The notes under the pieces were generated by a model. That model was given only the letters and a program-made list of their open reading frames with translations, made no database searches and was not told the DNA's origin. This document shows positions 8,135 through 14,580 of a DNA stretch of 64,000 nt, piece after piece. Location of the stretch: the IMG/VR virus record IMGVR_UViG_3300041809_000801, positions 1 to 64,000 of that record; one strand, written 5' to 3'. The DNA comes from a virus. The position numbers and the translations under genes are program-made. The stretch's first letter is position 1. The number at the start of each line of letters is the position of its first letter.

Positions 8135-10357
8135 TTAGACTGCTACCGCCTTCTTCTTCACAACCGGAGCCTTTACAGCGTCAGCCATGAATTCCGAAGC
8201 GATACGGTCGAGTTCGAAGGGCGTTCCAGCTTCCACCGAGAACACCACATCCGCTTCCTCTGCCTCATCGACCAACGTGCCACGTGCTTCCACATGGAGG
8301 TTGAGCAAATCGTAGAGGTTAGGCTTCTTGATGTTAGTGAACGCCTTGCCCAAAAGTTCAATGGTTCCACGAGTGGACGCCACGTTGTTTCCACCACGCC
8401 AGCTATAACGGTAGTTGTTCCCAGTGGTCATAGTCGCATCAACCCAAATGACCTTGCGGTCAACGAGGTCGATAATCATCGGGACAACAGAGGTTGCCTC
8501 AGTCGTCACATCAGCCCGGTCAACTACAGTACGCGGGTCATAGACCTCGCCAGACTGCGGCTTCTCGCGAAGCATAAATCCAGCGAAGCACTCCGGCACA
8601 TCGGCGAACTTCTGTCCGGTGAAGCTGTGAACAGTCTGAACGATGTAACGCACACCCGCCTTTAGGGCTTTCGCAATGTCCACGTCGATGAACTCACTCG
8701 CACCCTTCGGTGCCGAAGTGATGTCGCCGCTGTGAACTGCGAACTGCTCACGCAAGTTGTAGTATGTCACCGCGCCCTTGCTCACCCAGTTCTCGTCATA
8801 GGCACACGCCGAGAGGTCAAGGTCAACACGATTCGAGTGATACCCGTAGAAGTTTTCTTCAAGGTCGCTGTCGGCCTTGCCAGACTTGCCTTCCTTCCAC
8901 CAGATGAAGAAGCGGACGGTGCCCTTCTCATCGCCGAACGGCAGCTTGGAGCCACGCACTAAGGTGCGGAACGTCTTGCTGGCCGAACGCTGCGAGAACG
9001 GCAGGAGACAATCCTGCAACGCAGAGTCGATGTACACGTTGCCCAACTCAGGCAGGATAGAGAACCGCTCGACCAAAACTGCCTTGATACCTGTAGCAAT
9101 CTTGCGAGTGACCGCCTTGGACATATTCTCCAAGGTCTTCTCCAGAGACATGACCTTCGCCACGTTCCCCTTCGGGAACACAACGCGCATGTCAGTCTCA
9201 TCGCGGTGCTCGAAGTGAGCCAGTACCTGCAACAGCACCGGGGTCGAAACATCGTGAGCAACAGCCAAGAAAGCATCCACAACACGGCCCTGCTTCGCCG
9301 GGGTGCCAGCCTGACGCAGAACGTGATCGAGACGACGAGCGAACTCGCCGGGGCGCTGAGTCAACAACGTGGTTGCCTGAAGAGCGTTGCCACTACGAAC
9401 AGCAGCTTCAACATGGGTGCGGAAAGTTTCCACAGTCTCATTGTTGCGAAGCGTAGTGAAAGCCTTCAGCGTAGTCGGGAAACGCTTCGCGAATTCGCCG
9501 GGATGCAGACGCTCACCGAGACGAACCCAACGAGCCGGGAAGCGGAGCATATCCTCTTCCTTGCTTCCTGCGGCTTCCAACAAACCAAGCAAGAACTTAC
9601 GCTCCGAACGCTTGAAGCTGCGGAACTTGGAGTCATCCTTGAGCGACACATCGCCGTTGCTCATCGCGGTCGCCAGACGCAGAACGTCCGTGGCCGTCTT
9701 GAAGTACGGGGCAATGTCAATCGCCGTGCCCTGAAGCAAGGCCCCAACATACGCGAGATTTTCCTTATTTGGAATCGCGGGAAAGATGTCGAGCAACTTT
9801 CCATACCCGTTCTTAATCAGGGTGGACAACTCTTCCTTGTCCGACGCTGACAGAGACGTATTGGACGTAGCCAGACGAGTGGTCAATGTGTCGATGTCTT
9901 CCGTGGTAGCAAGGTCAACAACACGCAACTCCACCTTTTCATCTAGCGGCTCACGCTTGTCCTTGACATACTTCGGCAACCAGATGTTGTCCGGGTTGCC
10001 CGTGATGTCTACGACCAAAAAAGAGAAGTAGTGGCAGATGGCGTTGATGTACAATTCCGCGTCCGAAGCCTCGATAACCTGCTTCGGGAAGTTCGGGTAC
10101 ATCGGGCGGTAGTTCTTCACGCCCTTAGCTTCCTTGAGTGCGGTAAGAATTTCATCGAAGAGAAGCACAGCGGACGCTTCGCCCAAACGCAGGAAGCCCT
10201 TGATGGCGTCGGGGGACAGAGTATAGCCAAGTGCTTGAATGTTCAGATTGAACGTGGCAACAAGCGCCGGGTATGGCGTGGGGGCAGACACACGCTTCCC
10301 TGAAACTGGAAGCAAAATCTTGTTGAGGCGGCGAAGAACAATCGACTGTACATTCAT
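8135..10357 (-). CDS. Large protein with C-terminal TerD-like domain
   Basis: The 740-residue protein has a helical N-terminal two-thirds, which begins with a stretch including YRPMYPNFPKQVIEASDAEL and continues through repeat-like helical segments. The C-terminal region (about 480-690) contains RFFIWWKEGKSG, RVDLDLSACAYDEN, HSGDITSAPKGASEFIDVDI and YIVQTVHSFTGQ. These resemble the Ca2+-binding TerD fold of tellurite-resistance and stress proteins. Such fusions exist in bacteria, but their role is unclear. A good AAAGGAG ribosome site precedes the ATG, and the structured RNA array at 10.38-10.77 kb forms its leader. Its 3' end is followed by the GIY-YIG leader. The domain match is from memory of motif patterns, so the function remains open. 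Confidence 0.8.
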   Translation of the reverse strand: MNVQSIVLRRLNKILLPVSGKRVSAPTPYPALVATFNLNIQALGYTLSPDAIKGFLRLGEASAVLLFDEILTALKEAKGVKNYRPMYPNFPKQVIEASDAELYINAICHYFSFLVVDITGNPDNIWLPKYVKDKREPLDEKVELRVVDLATTEDIDTLTTRLATSNTSLSASDKEELSTLIKNGYGKLLDIFPAIPNKENLAYVGALLQGTAIDIAPYFKTATDVLRLATAMSNGDVSLKDDSKFRSFKRSERKFLLGLLEAAGSKEEDMLRFPARWVRLGERLHPGEFAKRFPTTLKAFTTLRNNETVETFRTHVEAAVRSGNALQATTLLTQRPGEFARRLDHVLRQAGTPAKQGRVVDAFLAVAHDVSTPVLLQVLAHFEHRDETDMRVVFPKGNVAKVMSLEKTLENMSKAVTRKIATGIKAVLVERFSILPELGNVYIDSALQDCLLPFSQRSASKTFRTLVRGSKLPFGDEKGTVRFFIWWKEGKSGKADSDLEENFYGYHSNRVDLDLSACAYDENWVSKGAVTYYNLREQFAVHSGDITSAPKGASEFIDVDIAKALKAGVRYIVQTVHSFTGQKFADVPECFAGFMLREKPQSGEVYDPRTVVDRADVTTEATSVVPMIIDLVDRKVIWVDATMTTGNNYRYSWRGGNNVASTRGTIELLGKAFTNIKKPNLYDLLNLHVEARGTLVDEAEEADVVFSVEAGTPFELDRIASEFMADAVKAPVVKKKAVAV

Positions 10358-10379
10358 GGCGTTACTCCTTTCAAGAGTA

Positions 10380-10462
10380 AGGTTGGAGAGTAGGAGACCT
10401 AATTCGTAGCGATGCCCTTTCGGGCGTCAATGAGTAGAAGGAAGGGCTCCAATAGCCAACCT
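10380..10462 (-). ncRNA. Structured RNA unit A4 (nearest the TerD gene)
   Basis: The closing stem AGGTTGG/CCAACCT (7 bp) encloses CTATT, inner stem GGAG/CTCC, CCCTTCCTTCT, a variable insert with a GCCC-GAAA-GGGC hairpin (GNRA loop), AGGT and TACTCT. It ends 23 nt before the start codon at 10357, so it is the last unit of the leader of the TerD gene. Confidence 0.75.
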
Positions 10463-10468
10463 AGAAGA

Positions 10469-10592
10469 CTGGAAAGCATCAAACCTTTTTGAGACCGCTG
10501 TCCTACCATTGGACGACAACCCCGAAGGGAGGCCGGATTCGAACCGGATTCGCGGTTTTGGTCATTTGAGAAGGAAGGGTTGAAATAGCCAG
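10469..10592 (-). ncRNA. Structured RNA unit A3 with an embedded permuted tRNA-like insert
   Basis: The frame is as in the sister units: closing stem CTGG/CCAG, CTATT, inner stem TCAA/TTGA, CCCTTCCTTCT, and AGGT on the 3' side. The insert is tRNA-like but in the order 3' half then 5' half. It has GCG...CGC anticodon-stem strands at its base, a T arm (CCGG, TTCGAAT, CCGG), a C(TTCG)G-capped stem where the acceptor ends would be, and a D arm (GTCC, AATGGTA, GGAC). The D and T arms closely match the tRNA-Gln at 11059-11132. Confidence 0.7.
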
Positions 10593-10603
10593 CCTGTGTT
10601 ATA

Positions 10604-10684
10604 GAGCCGGAGAGTAGGAGACCTAACACCATCGAACCCGCCGAGGCGGGAATTGTTAGAAGGAAGGGCTCCAATAGCCGGTTC
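10604..10684 (-). ncRNA. Structured RNA unit A2
   Basis: The closing stem GAACCGG/CCGGCTC (one mismatch) encloses CTATT, GGAG/CTCC, CCCTTCCTTCT and a third stem CTAACA/TGTTAG. Inside that stem are a CCCGC/GCGGG hairpin and a TTCGATGG segment that looks like a T loop. Conserved boxes are identical to units A1 and A4. Confidence 0.75.
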
Positions 10685-10703
10685 AACTTGTGTTGCAAAA
10701 CTC

Positions 10704-10774
10704 GTGAGTCGGAGAGCAGCAGACCTAGCTCTGTCCATTAGATGTAGAAGGAAGGGCTGCAATAGCCGACTCAC
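10704..10774 (-). ncRNA. Structured RNA unit A1 (first of the array)
   Basis: The closing stem GTGAGTCGG/CCGACTCAC is perfect over 9 bp. The inner stem is GCAG/CTGC, where A2 and A4 have GGAG/CTCC, a compensatory change that supports a real RNA helix. Boxes CTATT, CCCTTCCTTCT, AGGT and TGCTCT are conserved. The unit begins a few bases after a putative -10 element (10780-10785), so a transcript could start at its first stem. Confidence 0.78.
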
Positions 10775-10779
10775 TGTGT

Positions 10780-10785
10780 ATAGTA
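10780..10785 (-). promoter_or_regulatory. Putative -10 element for the RNA array
   Basis: On the minus strand GTGG precedes TACTAT, six bases before the first stem of unit A1. No clear CTAGCC box is present; an inverted repeat CCACA/TGTGG lies just upstream. Weak evidence. Confidence 0.35.
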
Positions 10786-10820
10786 CCACAAACTCTGTGG
10801 AAAAATCTGAAAACTGCAAA

Positions 10821-10985
10821 TTATTTTCGCAGTCTCAACATCCAGATTACCAGACCGGCGACGAGCATCCAGAATCCAACAGTGCTCAACTCTTTGTTAG
10901 CAGTCATCTCCGATAGAACTAGGACAACAAATCCACCGCCAGCCATGTAGATGACATCTTGCCACCGCTTCAAAAAAGCAACCAT
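10821..10985 (-). CDS. Small two-helix membrane protein
   Basis: An AAGGAG ribosome site 6 nt before ATG opens a 54-residue frame starting MVAFLKRWQDVIYMAGGGF. It contains two hydrophobic segments (about 12-26 and 36-49) separated by a short polar loop (EMTANKELS) and ends in a basic RLRK tail. Its size and topology resemble many small phage membrane proteins of unknown role. It lies between the RNA array and tRNA-Gln. Confidence 0.7.
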   Translation of the reverse strand: MVAFLKRWQDVIYMAGGGFVVLVLSEMTANKELSTVGFWMLVAGLVIWMLRLRK

Positions 10986-11058
10986 GAGAACTCCTTGCAG
11001 GGTGCCGGGGCGTCTTCGCCTCGCTGTCTTTGCAGACCGGGACCTGTCTCCGCACCGC

Positions 11059-11132
11059 TGGCTCCGTCGCAGGGATTCGAACCCCGATAAACAGATTCAA
11101 AGTCTGCTGTCCTACCGTTGAACGACGACGGA
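11059..11132 (-). tRNA. tRNA-Gln (UUG)
   Basis: Cloverleaf: acceptor TCCGTCG/CGACGGA, D arm GTTC-GGAC, anticodon arm GCAGA CTTTGAA TCTGT (anticodon TTG), T arm CGGGG/CCCTG. CCA is encoded. U1-A72 and G73 match known GlnRS identity elements. Confidence 0.93.
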
Positions 11133-11133
11133 A

Positions 11134-11352
11134 TTAAATATTCCCAGCCATGAGTTGGTCTTCAGCGTCAGCCAGCTTCCTTACTTCTCGACACAGAAAC
11201 GACACATACTCGCGACAACTTTCAAATGACAGCGACTTTGCGATTTCTGCTCTTCCTGCCGAGGTCTTCAATGCCTGACCCACAGCCTCAAGACCGAGAC
11301 GATGAAACCGCTCCTGCCCCAACTCATTCAGCAATTCAGAAAGTTCCGACAT
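11134..11352 (-). CDS. Small acidic protein, unknown
   Basis: The 72-residue product (MSELSELLNELGQERF...) is predicted helical, with mixed charge and one Cys pair far apart. The ATG overlaps the stop of the upstream 59-residue gene (TGATG), which suggests translational coupling, and GAGGG lies upstream as ribosome site. Its stop lies two bases before tRNA-Gln. No recognised family. Confidence 0.65.
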   Translation of the reverse strand: MSELSELLNELGQERFHRLGLEAVGQALKTSAGRAEIAKSLSFESCREYVSFLCREVRKLADAEDQLMAGNI

Positions 11353-11531
11353 CAACCCTCTACGATGGCGACCGACGCCTTCTTCCGGGCCTTCCCAATT
11401 TCAACCGTCACAGCCTTGCCCGTGTTCTCAGCCTCAAGGATAGCGTTGTACAATTTTGAACCGAAGGATAGGTCACCGTTCAATTCCAATATTGCACTTC
11501 TCGGTATCTCGACTTGAATTGTCTTCGCCAT
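11352..11531 (-). CDS. Small protein, unknown
   Basis: The 59-residue frame begins MAKTIQVEIPRSAILELNGD and ends in a basic KARKKASVAIVEG. The IQVEIP start suggests a small beta-rich or ribbon-helix-helix-like fold, but no family can be named. It lies between the long-armed tRNA-Gln and the gene at 11134, which it overlaps by one base. A GGAG 20 nt upstream is rather far for a ribosome site. Confidence 0.6.
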   Translation of the reverse strand: MAKTIQVEIPRSAILELNGDLSFGSKLYNAILEAENTGKAVTVEIGKARKKASVAIVEG

Positions 11532-11551
11532 CTAATCTAATACTCCAAACT

Positions 11552-11640
11552 TGGCTAGGGAGGCCGGATTCGAACCGACAAGGAGCAATTACGCTCAACA
11601 GCTTCAAAGACTGCGGGGCCTACCAATGCCCGACTCCCCA
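11552..11640 (-). tRNA. tRNA-Gln-like (UUG) with long variable arm
   Basis: Acceptor TGGGGAG/CTCCCTA with discriminator G and encoded CCA, D arm GGGC/GCCC, anticodon arm GCAGT CTTTGAA GCTGT (anticodon TTG), T arm GTCGG/CCGGC. The variable region is about 18 nt and forms a GAGC/GCTC hairpin, as in class II tRNAs, although the anticodon and the U1-A72/G73 ends are those of Gln. Confidence 0.85.
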
Positions 11641-11647
11641 ATAAAAA

Positions 11648-11932
11648 CTAAAACCTCTCTACAATGTACGGCATCAAATCAACCGACACTTCTGAACTTG
11701 TGTTCCAGTTATCCCCGTCGCGGTTATCATAGTAATAGACTGTCCCGCACAGGGGGCACCAACCACCTTCGAGTGAATGCCTTCCAACTTTCCCCTTACT
11801 ACGTACATGCTGTAGTTTTTCACGAAACGGCAAGTCGTTAAAGTTGCTTGGCCAGTTGAACAAACTTGCAAAACGATCCGGCCACAGCCGATGCTTTTGT
11901 CTTTGCCACCACCAGCGCAACTCATCTCTCAT
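11648..11932 (-). CDS. Small protein with a CPLC zinc-type motif
   Basis: From MRDELRWWWQ the product is 94 residues, rich in Trp and Arg at the start, with GGWCPLCGTVYYYDN near the C-terminus. That is a half zinc ribbon or short treble-clef-like motif. The ATG overlaps the stop of the upstream membrane-protein gene (ATGA), so translation is probably coupled. It ends in TAG, shortly before the long-armed tRNA. Function unknown. Confidence 0.65.
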   Translation of the reverse strand: MRDELRWWWQRQKHRLWPDRFASLFNWPSNFNDLPFREKLQHVRSKGKVGRHSLEGGWCPLCGTVYYYDNRDGDNWNTSSEVSVDLMPYIVERF

Positions 11933-12144
11933 TTCCACACCCCGACCAACCAAACAACCGCAGTGAGGAGCAACCAAACAATATCTGCAACAGCGAAAAC
12001 TAAACAGTACGCCATAGCCGCATACCCCTCAGTACCAGTTCCACGGCCAGCAGCAAGTTCAGCCTTCTCGACGCGGGTAGTGTGAAGCACCCACAAAGCC
12101 TGTACAACCAAAGCAATCAACAGAGTAAGAAACATGAAACCCAT
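11929..12144 (-). CDS. Small membrane protein
   Basis: ATG at 12144 (MGFMFLTLLIALVVQALWVL) is preceded by GGGAG 7 nt upstream, which is inside the end of the RNA ligase gene. The 71-residue product has two hydrophobic helices (about 2-22 and 45-68) joined by a charged loop. It is the middle gene of a coupled trio with the RNA ligase upstream and the CPLC protein downstream. Role unknown. Confidence 0.7.
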   Translation of the reverse strand: MGFMFLTLLIALVVQALWVLHTTRVEKAELAAGRGTGTEGYAAMAYCLVFAVADIVWLLLTAVVWLVGVWK

Positions 12145-12148
12145 GACA

Positions 12149-12745
12149 TCACTCCCAGTACGGTCCGATGTTTCGCCCGTACACTTCACTCAGTTTGGCA
12201 AAGTACGCTTTGGTCTTTATCTTACACATCCAATCGTCGCCCTTGCAGACAACCCCCTCCCACACTGGGTAGCGTCCTTCACGAATATCCTCGATGAACT
12301 GCTTGTTTAGATTACCCTCATACACTACTTCAGCAGAGTATGGTAGGTCTCCAAACACTTTAACGAACTGCCGGGGCTTCATCAACCCCCGCTTGAACAG
12401 GTACACATCAAAGAGACGAAGTTCTTTTGGCTCTCCTGCTATGTGCGACCCGGTGAAACTGCTCGGCCCGAAAAACTCAGTGAACGCCGTGATTCGCTGC
12501 GGCTGTCGCTCTACACTTTTCACGCGGCGGACAATTTCGTCGCCCATCTTCATGAAGAGTGGAATCGCCTCTCCGAAAATCTCGTCCGACTGGTCAAACA
12601 ACTGGGTACGAGTGCCGAACTTGAACCAGCCCTTCTTCGGGTTCCATTCCCATCGAAGGTTCGAACCGTCGTACTTATAGAAGGCGATGCACGGCTGACC
12701 AAACGGTGCCTTGGAGCTATTCTCGATGCTTGGGTACTGTTCCAT
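12149..12745 (-). CDS. RNA ligase (nucleotidyltransferase family)
   Basis: The 199-residue protein has the covalent nucleotidyltransferase motifs in order. Motif I is KYDGSN (Lys about 24), followed by a KFGTRTQ segment (motif Ia-like), FTEFFG (IIIa), WEGVVCKG (IV) and CKIKTKAY (V). It would join RNA ends using ATP through a ligase-AMP intermediate. It is short, so it consists mostly of the catalytic core without the accessory C-domain of T4 Rnl1 or Rnl2. An ATG with AGGG upstream gives MEQYPS; a TTG four codons earlier is in frame. Its place in the tRNA region suggests tRNA or other RNA repair. The activity is well supported, the substrate is inference. Confidence 0.88.
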   Translation of the reverse strand: MEQYPSIENSSKAPFGQPCIAFYKYDGSNLRWEWNPKKGWFKFGTRTQLFDQSDEIFGEAIPLFMKMGDEIVRRVKSVERQPQRITAFTEFFGPSSFTGSHIAGEPKELRLFDVYLFKRGLMKPRQFVKVFGDLPYSAEVVYEGNLNKQFIEDIREGRYPVWEGVVCKGDDWMCKIKTKAYFAKLSEVYGRNIGPYWE

Positions 12746-12770
12746 ACATCCCTTCAATCATTTTTGACTA

Positions 12771-12793
12771 CCACTTCCCTAATCAGGGAGTGG
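12771..12793 (+). promoter_or_regulatory. Hairpin occluding the HNH ribosome site
   Basis: CCAC-T-TCCCT, AATC, AGGGA-GTGG form a bulged 9-bp hairpin. The 3' arm contains AGGGAG, the ribosome site of the HNH gene starting at 12797. TTTTTGACTA precedes it, a sequence also found before the HNH gene at 18100. Confidence 0.5.
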
Positions 12794-12796
12794 TTT

Positions 12797-13189
12797 ATGA
12801 ATTGCCTTCAATGCGACCGAGAAACGAGCAACCCAAAATTCTGTTCCAACAAGTGCCAAGTGGCCCTTCGAAAATCTAAAATCGTTGAGCGTTGGCTCAC
12901 CACTGGTGAGGCTCGGCTCGAAACCCATGCAGGGCATTGCTATCGCGAACACATCATGCAAGAGCAAAACAACCGTTGTGCTATCTGCCAAATGCCCAAC
13001 GTCTGGAATGGCAAGCCACTAACCTTCAACCTCGACCACATCGACGGCAACTCTACCAACAACCAGAGAGAAAACATTCGATGCATCTGCCCCAACTGTG
13101 ACAGCCAGCTTCCAACCTCCAAAGGTCGCAACCGGGGGAACGGCAGACACTGGAGACGGACTCGCTATGCTGAAGGCAAATCCTGTTAA
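12797..13189 (+). CDS. HNH homing endonuclease
   Basis: The 130-residue protein has an N-terminal Cys cluster (CLQCDRETSNPKFCSNKC), then CAICQMPNVWNGKPL, FNLDHIDGNSTNNQRENI and RCICPNCDSQ. This is the HNH fold with DHIDG as the catalytic His motif and CxxC pairs binding structural zinc. It lies on the plus strand opposite to its neighbours, between the RNA ligase and tRNA-Thr, with only 2 nt to the tRNA 3' end. It is a free-standing mobile endonuclease related to the one at 18100-18759. Confidence 0.92.
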   Translation: MNCLQCDRETSNPKFCSNKCQVALRKSKIVERWLTTGEARLETHAGHCYREHIMQEQNNRCAICQMPNVWNGKPLTFNLDHIDGNSTNNQRENIRCICPNCDSQLPTSKGRNRGNGRHWRRTRYAEGKSC

Positions 13190-13191
13190 AT

Positions 13192-13267
13192 TGGAGCCGA
13201 CGACGGGAATCGGACCCGTGACCTCTTCATTACCAATGAAGTGCTCTACCAACTGAGCTACGTCGGC
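13192..13267 (-). tRNA. tRNA-Thr (GGU), copy 1
   Basis: Acceptor GCCGACG/CGTCGGC, D arm GCTC/GAGC, anticodon arm CTTCA TTGGTAA TGAAG (anticodon GGT), T arm ACGGG/CCCGT, discriminator T, encoded CCA. Confidence 0.93.
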
Positions 13268-13272
13268 TTTTT

Positions 13273-13473
13273 TTACAAAATACGAAAAGAACAAGAGGAA
13301 ACTTCATCATAGCCATCATCGTAATTCGTTTTGAAAACGTTCCAAACGCATCCATCAGAAGACTTAGCCTTGAAACCCGGAGCTATAACTGTTTGAGGAA
13401 GGGACAACATACCAGTAGGATGCTGACTCTTCAAAATGGAAACCACTATGGCTTTGTAATCCTCTGCTTTCAT
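13273..13473 (-). CDS. Small protein, unknown
   Basis: The 66-residue product starts MKAEDYKAIVVSILKSQHPTG and has a Cys near the end. A good AAAGGA ribosome site lies in the tail of the upstream gene. It ends five bases before tRNA-Thr, so gene and tRNA are likely on one transcript. No recognised family. Confidence 0.65.
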   Translation of the reverse strand: MKAEDYKAIVVSILKSQHPTGMLSLPQTVIAPGFKAKSSDGCVWNVFKTNYDDGYDEVSSCSFRIL

Positions 13474-13486
13474 TTTTCCTTTCGAG

Positions 13487-13963
13487 CTACGGTAGCTTAA
13501 GGTGGGACTTAATTACGTGGATACAAAAGTCCGCACCCATCCAATCCCACTTGTCATTCGTCTCGTCGTTGTCCTGAAGGTCGCGAAAAATCTGCTCCAA
13601 CTTCTTAACAGCGTCTTCGACTGTCATGTGCTCCTCAACTGGAGGCACCCTGCAATACTGTCCGCCATGCGGAAAAGCGCAAGGCTGAGTTGCTGCCAAA
13701 TCTTCGGCGGTTGCCTGAGCCGCCCACTCATCAAACTCGCAAGCCAAACAAACCTTGCGACGGTCGGCCATTTGCTGCGCCCATGTTACGTAGTTCATTG
13801 AGAGGCACTCCCAACCAACATAGCTGGAATCCTCCCCGAAATCTTTTTCCTTCCTCGCACACTCAGTGCAGAAGGGGTGAGTACCGGCGAACTGCGTGTG
13901 ACGAATCCACGTGGCTTGCTTGCCACAACCGTTAATGCACGTTTCAACAGCAACAGTTGCCAT
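13487..13963 (-). CDS. Zinc-binding protein, unknown
   Basis: The 158-residue protein has CINGCGKQATWIRH then HPFCTECARKEKDFG, later CLACEFDEW, and finally a charged helical tail. The CxxxC/CxxC pairs suggest a treble-clef or ribbon zinc domain at the N-terminus. A good AAGGTGA ribosome site precedes the ATG. It ends in TAG, and the next gene follows 13 nt later. It is likely a phage-specific small DNA- or protein-binding factor, but nothing shows the target. Confidence 0.75.
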   Translation of the reverse strand: MATVAVETCINGCGKQATWIRHTQFAGTHPFCTECARKEKDFGEDSSYVGWECLSMNYVTWAQQMADRRKVCLACEFDEWAAQATAEDLAATQPCAFPHGGQYCRVPPVEEHMTVEDAVKKLEQIFRDLQDNDETNDKWDWMGADFCIHVIKSHLKLP

Positions 13964-13981
13964 GAAATCACCTTCAAACTT

Positions 13982-14055
13982 TGGAGCCGATAACAGGAAT
14001 CAAACCTGTGTCTACTGCGTACCAAGCAGTTGCACTGCCACTATGCTATACCGGC
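13982..14055 (-). tRNA. tRNA-Thr (GGU), copy 2
   Basis: Acceptor GCCGGTA/TATCGGC, D arm GCAT/GTGC, anticodon arm ACTGC TTGGTAC GCAGT (anticodon GGT), T arm ACAGG/CCTGT, discriminator T, encoded CCA. It is diverged in sequence from copy 1 but has the same anticodon. C38 in place of A is unusual. Confidence 0.88.
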
Positions 14056-14259
14056 TTACTTACAACACAATCCATTTGTATGTGCTCGAATCACTTCTTC
14101 GACCGTGCCCTGTTTCACAACCCCGTCATCAGTCCACGTCATCGCACCATCGTTCACAGTTGCAAAATGCTCCGGTCCGTGATCTTCATGCCCATCACAT
14201 TGAGTGCCCTGATACTCCGACTGGCAAAGTGCCATCCCAAACTCATCTTCTCTTTTCAC
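14056..14259 (-). CDS. Small His/Cys-containing protein, unknown
   Basis: A GTG start with GAGGAG 6 nt upstream gives a 67-residue protein with CQSEYQGTQCDGHEDHGPEH, a Cys/His-rich stretch that could bind a metal, followed by TWTDDG. It ends directly at the 5' end of tRNA-Thr copy 2. Unknown family. Confidence 0.6.
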   Translation of the reverse strand: MKREDEFGMALCQSEYQGTQCDGHEDHGPEHFATVNDGAMTWTDDGVVKQGTVEEVIRAHTNGLCCK

Positions 14260-14402
14260 AAATGCTCCTCACACCACCAGCGGAAACGGTCGATGGGATA
14301 CGTCACTGGTTCCCACGCCGACTTAGGTAGAACATACCATAATGACTGGGCAAACCGATAGGGTACTCACCATCGCGTTCAATGTCATCTAATACCCAAC
14401 CT

Positions 14403-14478
14403 TGGAGCCGAGTAGGAGAATTGAACTCCTGACCTTCTCGTTACAAGTGAGACGCTCTACCAACTGAGCTAACCCGGC
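14403..14478 (-). tRNA. tRNA-Thr (UGU)
   Basis: Acceptor GCCGGGT/ACTCGGC, D arm GCTC/GAGC, anticodon arm TCTCA CTTGTAA CGAGA (anticodon TGT, with an A-C mismatch next to the loop), T arm AGGAG/CTCCT, encoded CCA. Confidence 0.9.
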
Positions 14479-14484
14479 CAATCT

Positions 14485-14567
14485 TGGAGCCACGGGAGGG
14501 ACTCGAACCCCCGATGTTTGTATGACGGTTTACGATACCGTTGCAGTCGCCGCTGAGCCACCGTGGC
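14485..14567 (-). tRNA. tRNA-Thr-like (CGU) with extended variable loop
   Basis: Acceptor GCCACGG/CCGTGGC, anticodon arm ACGGT ATCGTAA ACCGT (anticodon CGT), T arm GGGGG/CCCTC, encoded CCA. The variable region is about 12 nt (CATACAAACATC) and the D arm is weak (GCT opposite TGC). Confidence 0.82.
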
Positions 14568-14580
14568 AAAATCAAATTGT

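Noticed and set aside
10380-10774. Integron attC sites or REP/IS200-type palindromes
   Set aside because: The conserved parts are the internal loops, not core recombination sites, and no integrase or transposase is present; stems covary as in RNA.
10380-10774. Group I or group II intron pieces around tRNA-like sequence
   Set aside because: No P3-P8 core, no P7 G-binding site and no domain V could be seen; the units are too short.
12764-12800. Sigma70 promoter from TTGACT before the HNH gene
   Set aside because: No -10 element at 16-18 nt; the sequence is better explained as part of a shared leader motif.
14260-14402. Small reading frames between tRNA-Thr (UGU) and the gene at 14056
   Set aside because: One frame looks protein-like (ending RFRWWCEEHL) but has no start codon, and the others are interrupted; it could be a frameshifted relic, not enough to annotate.
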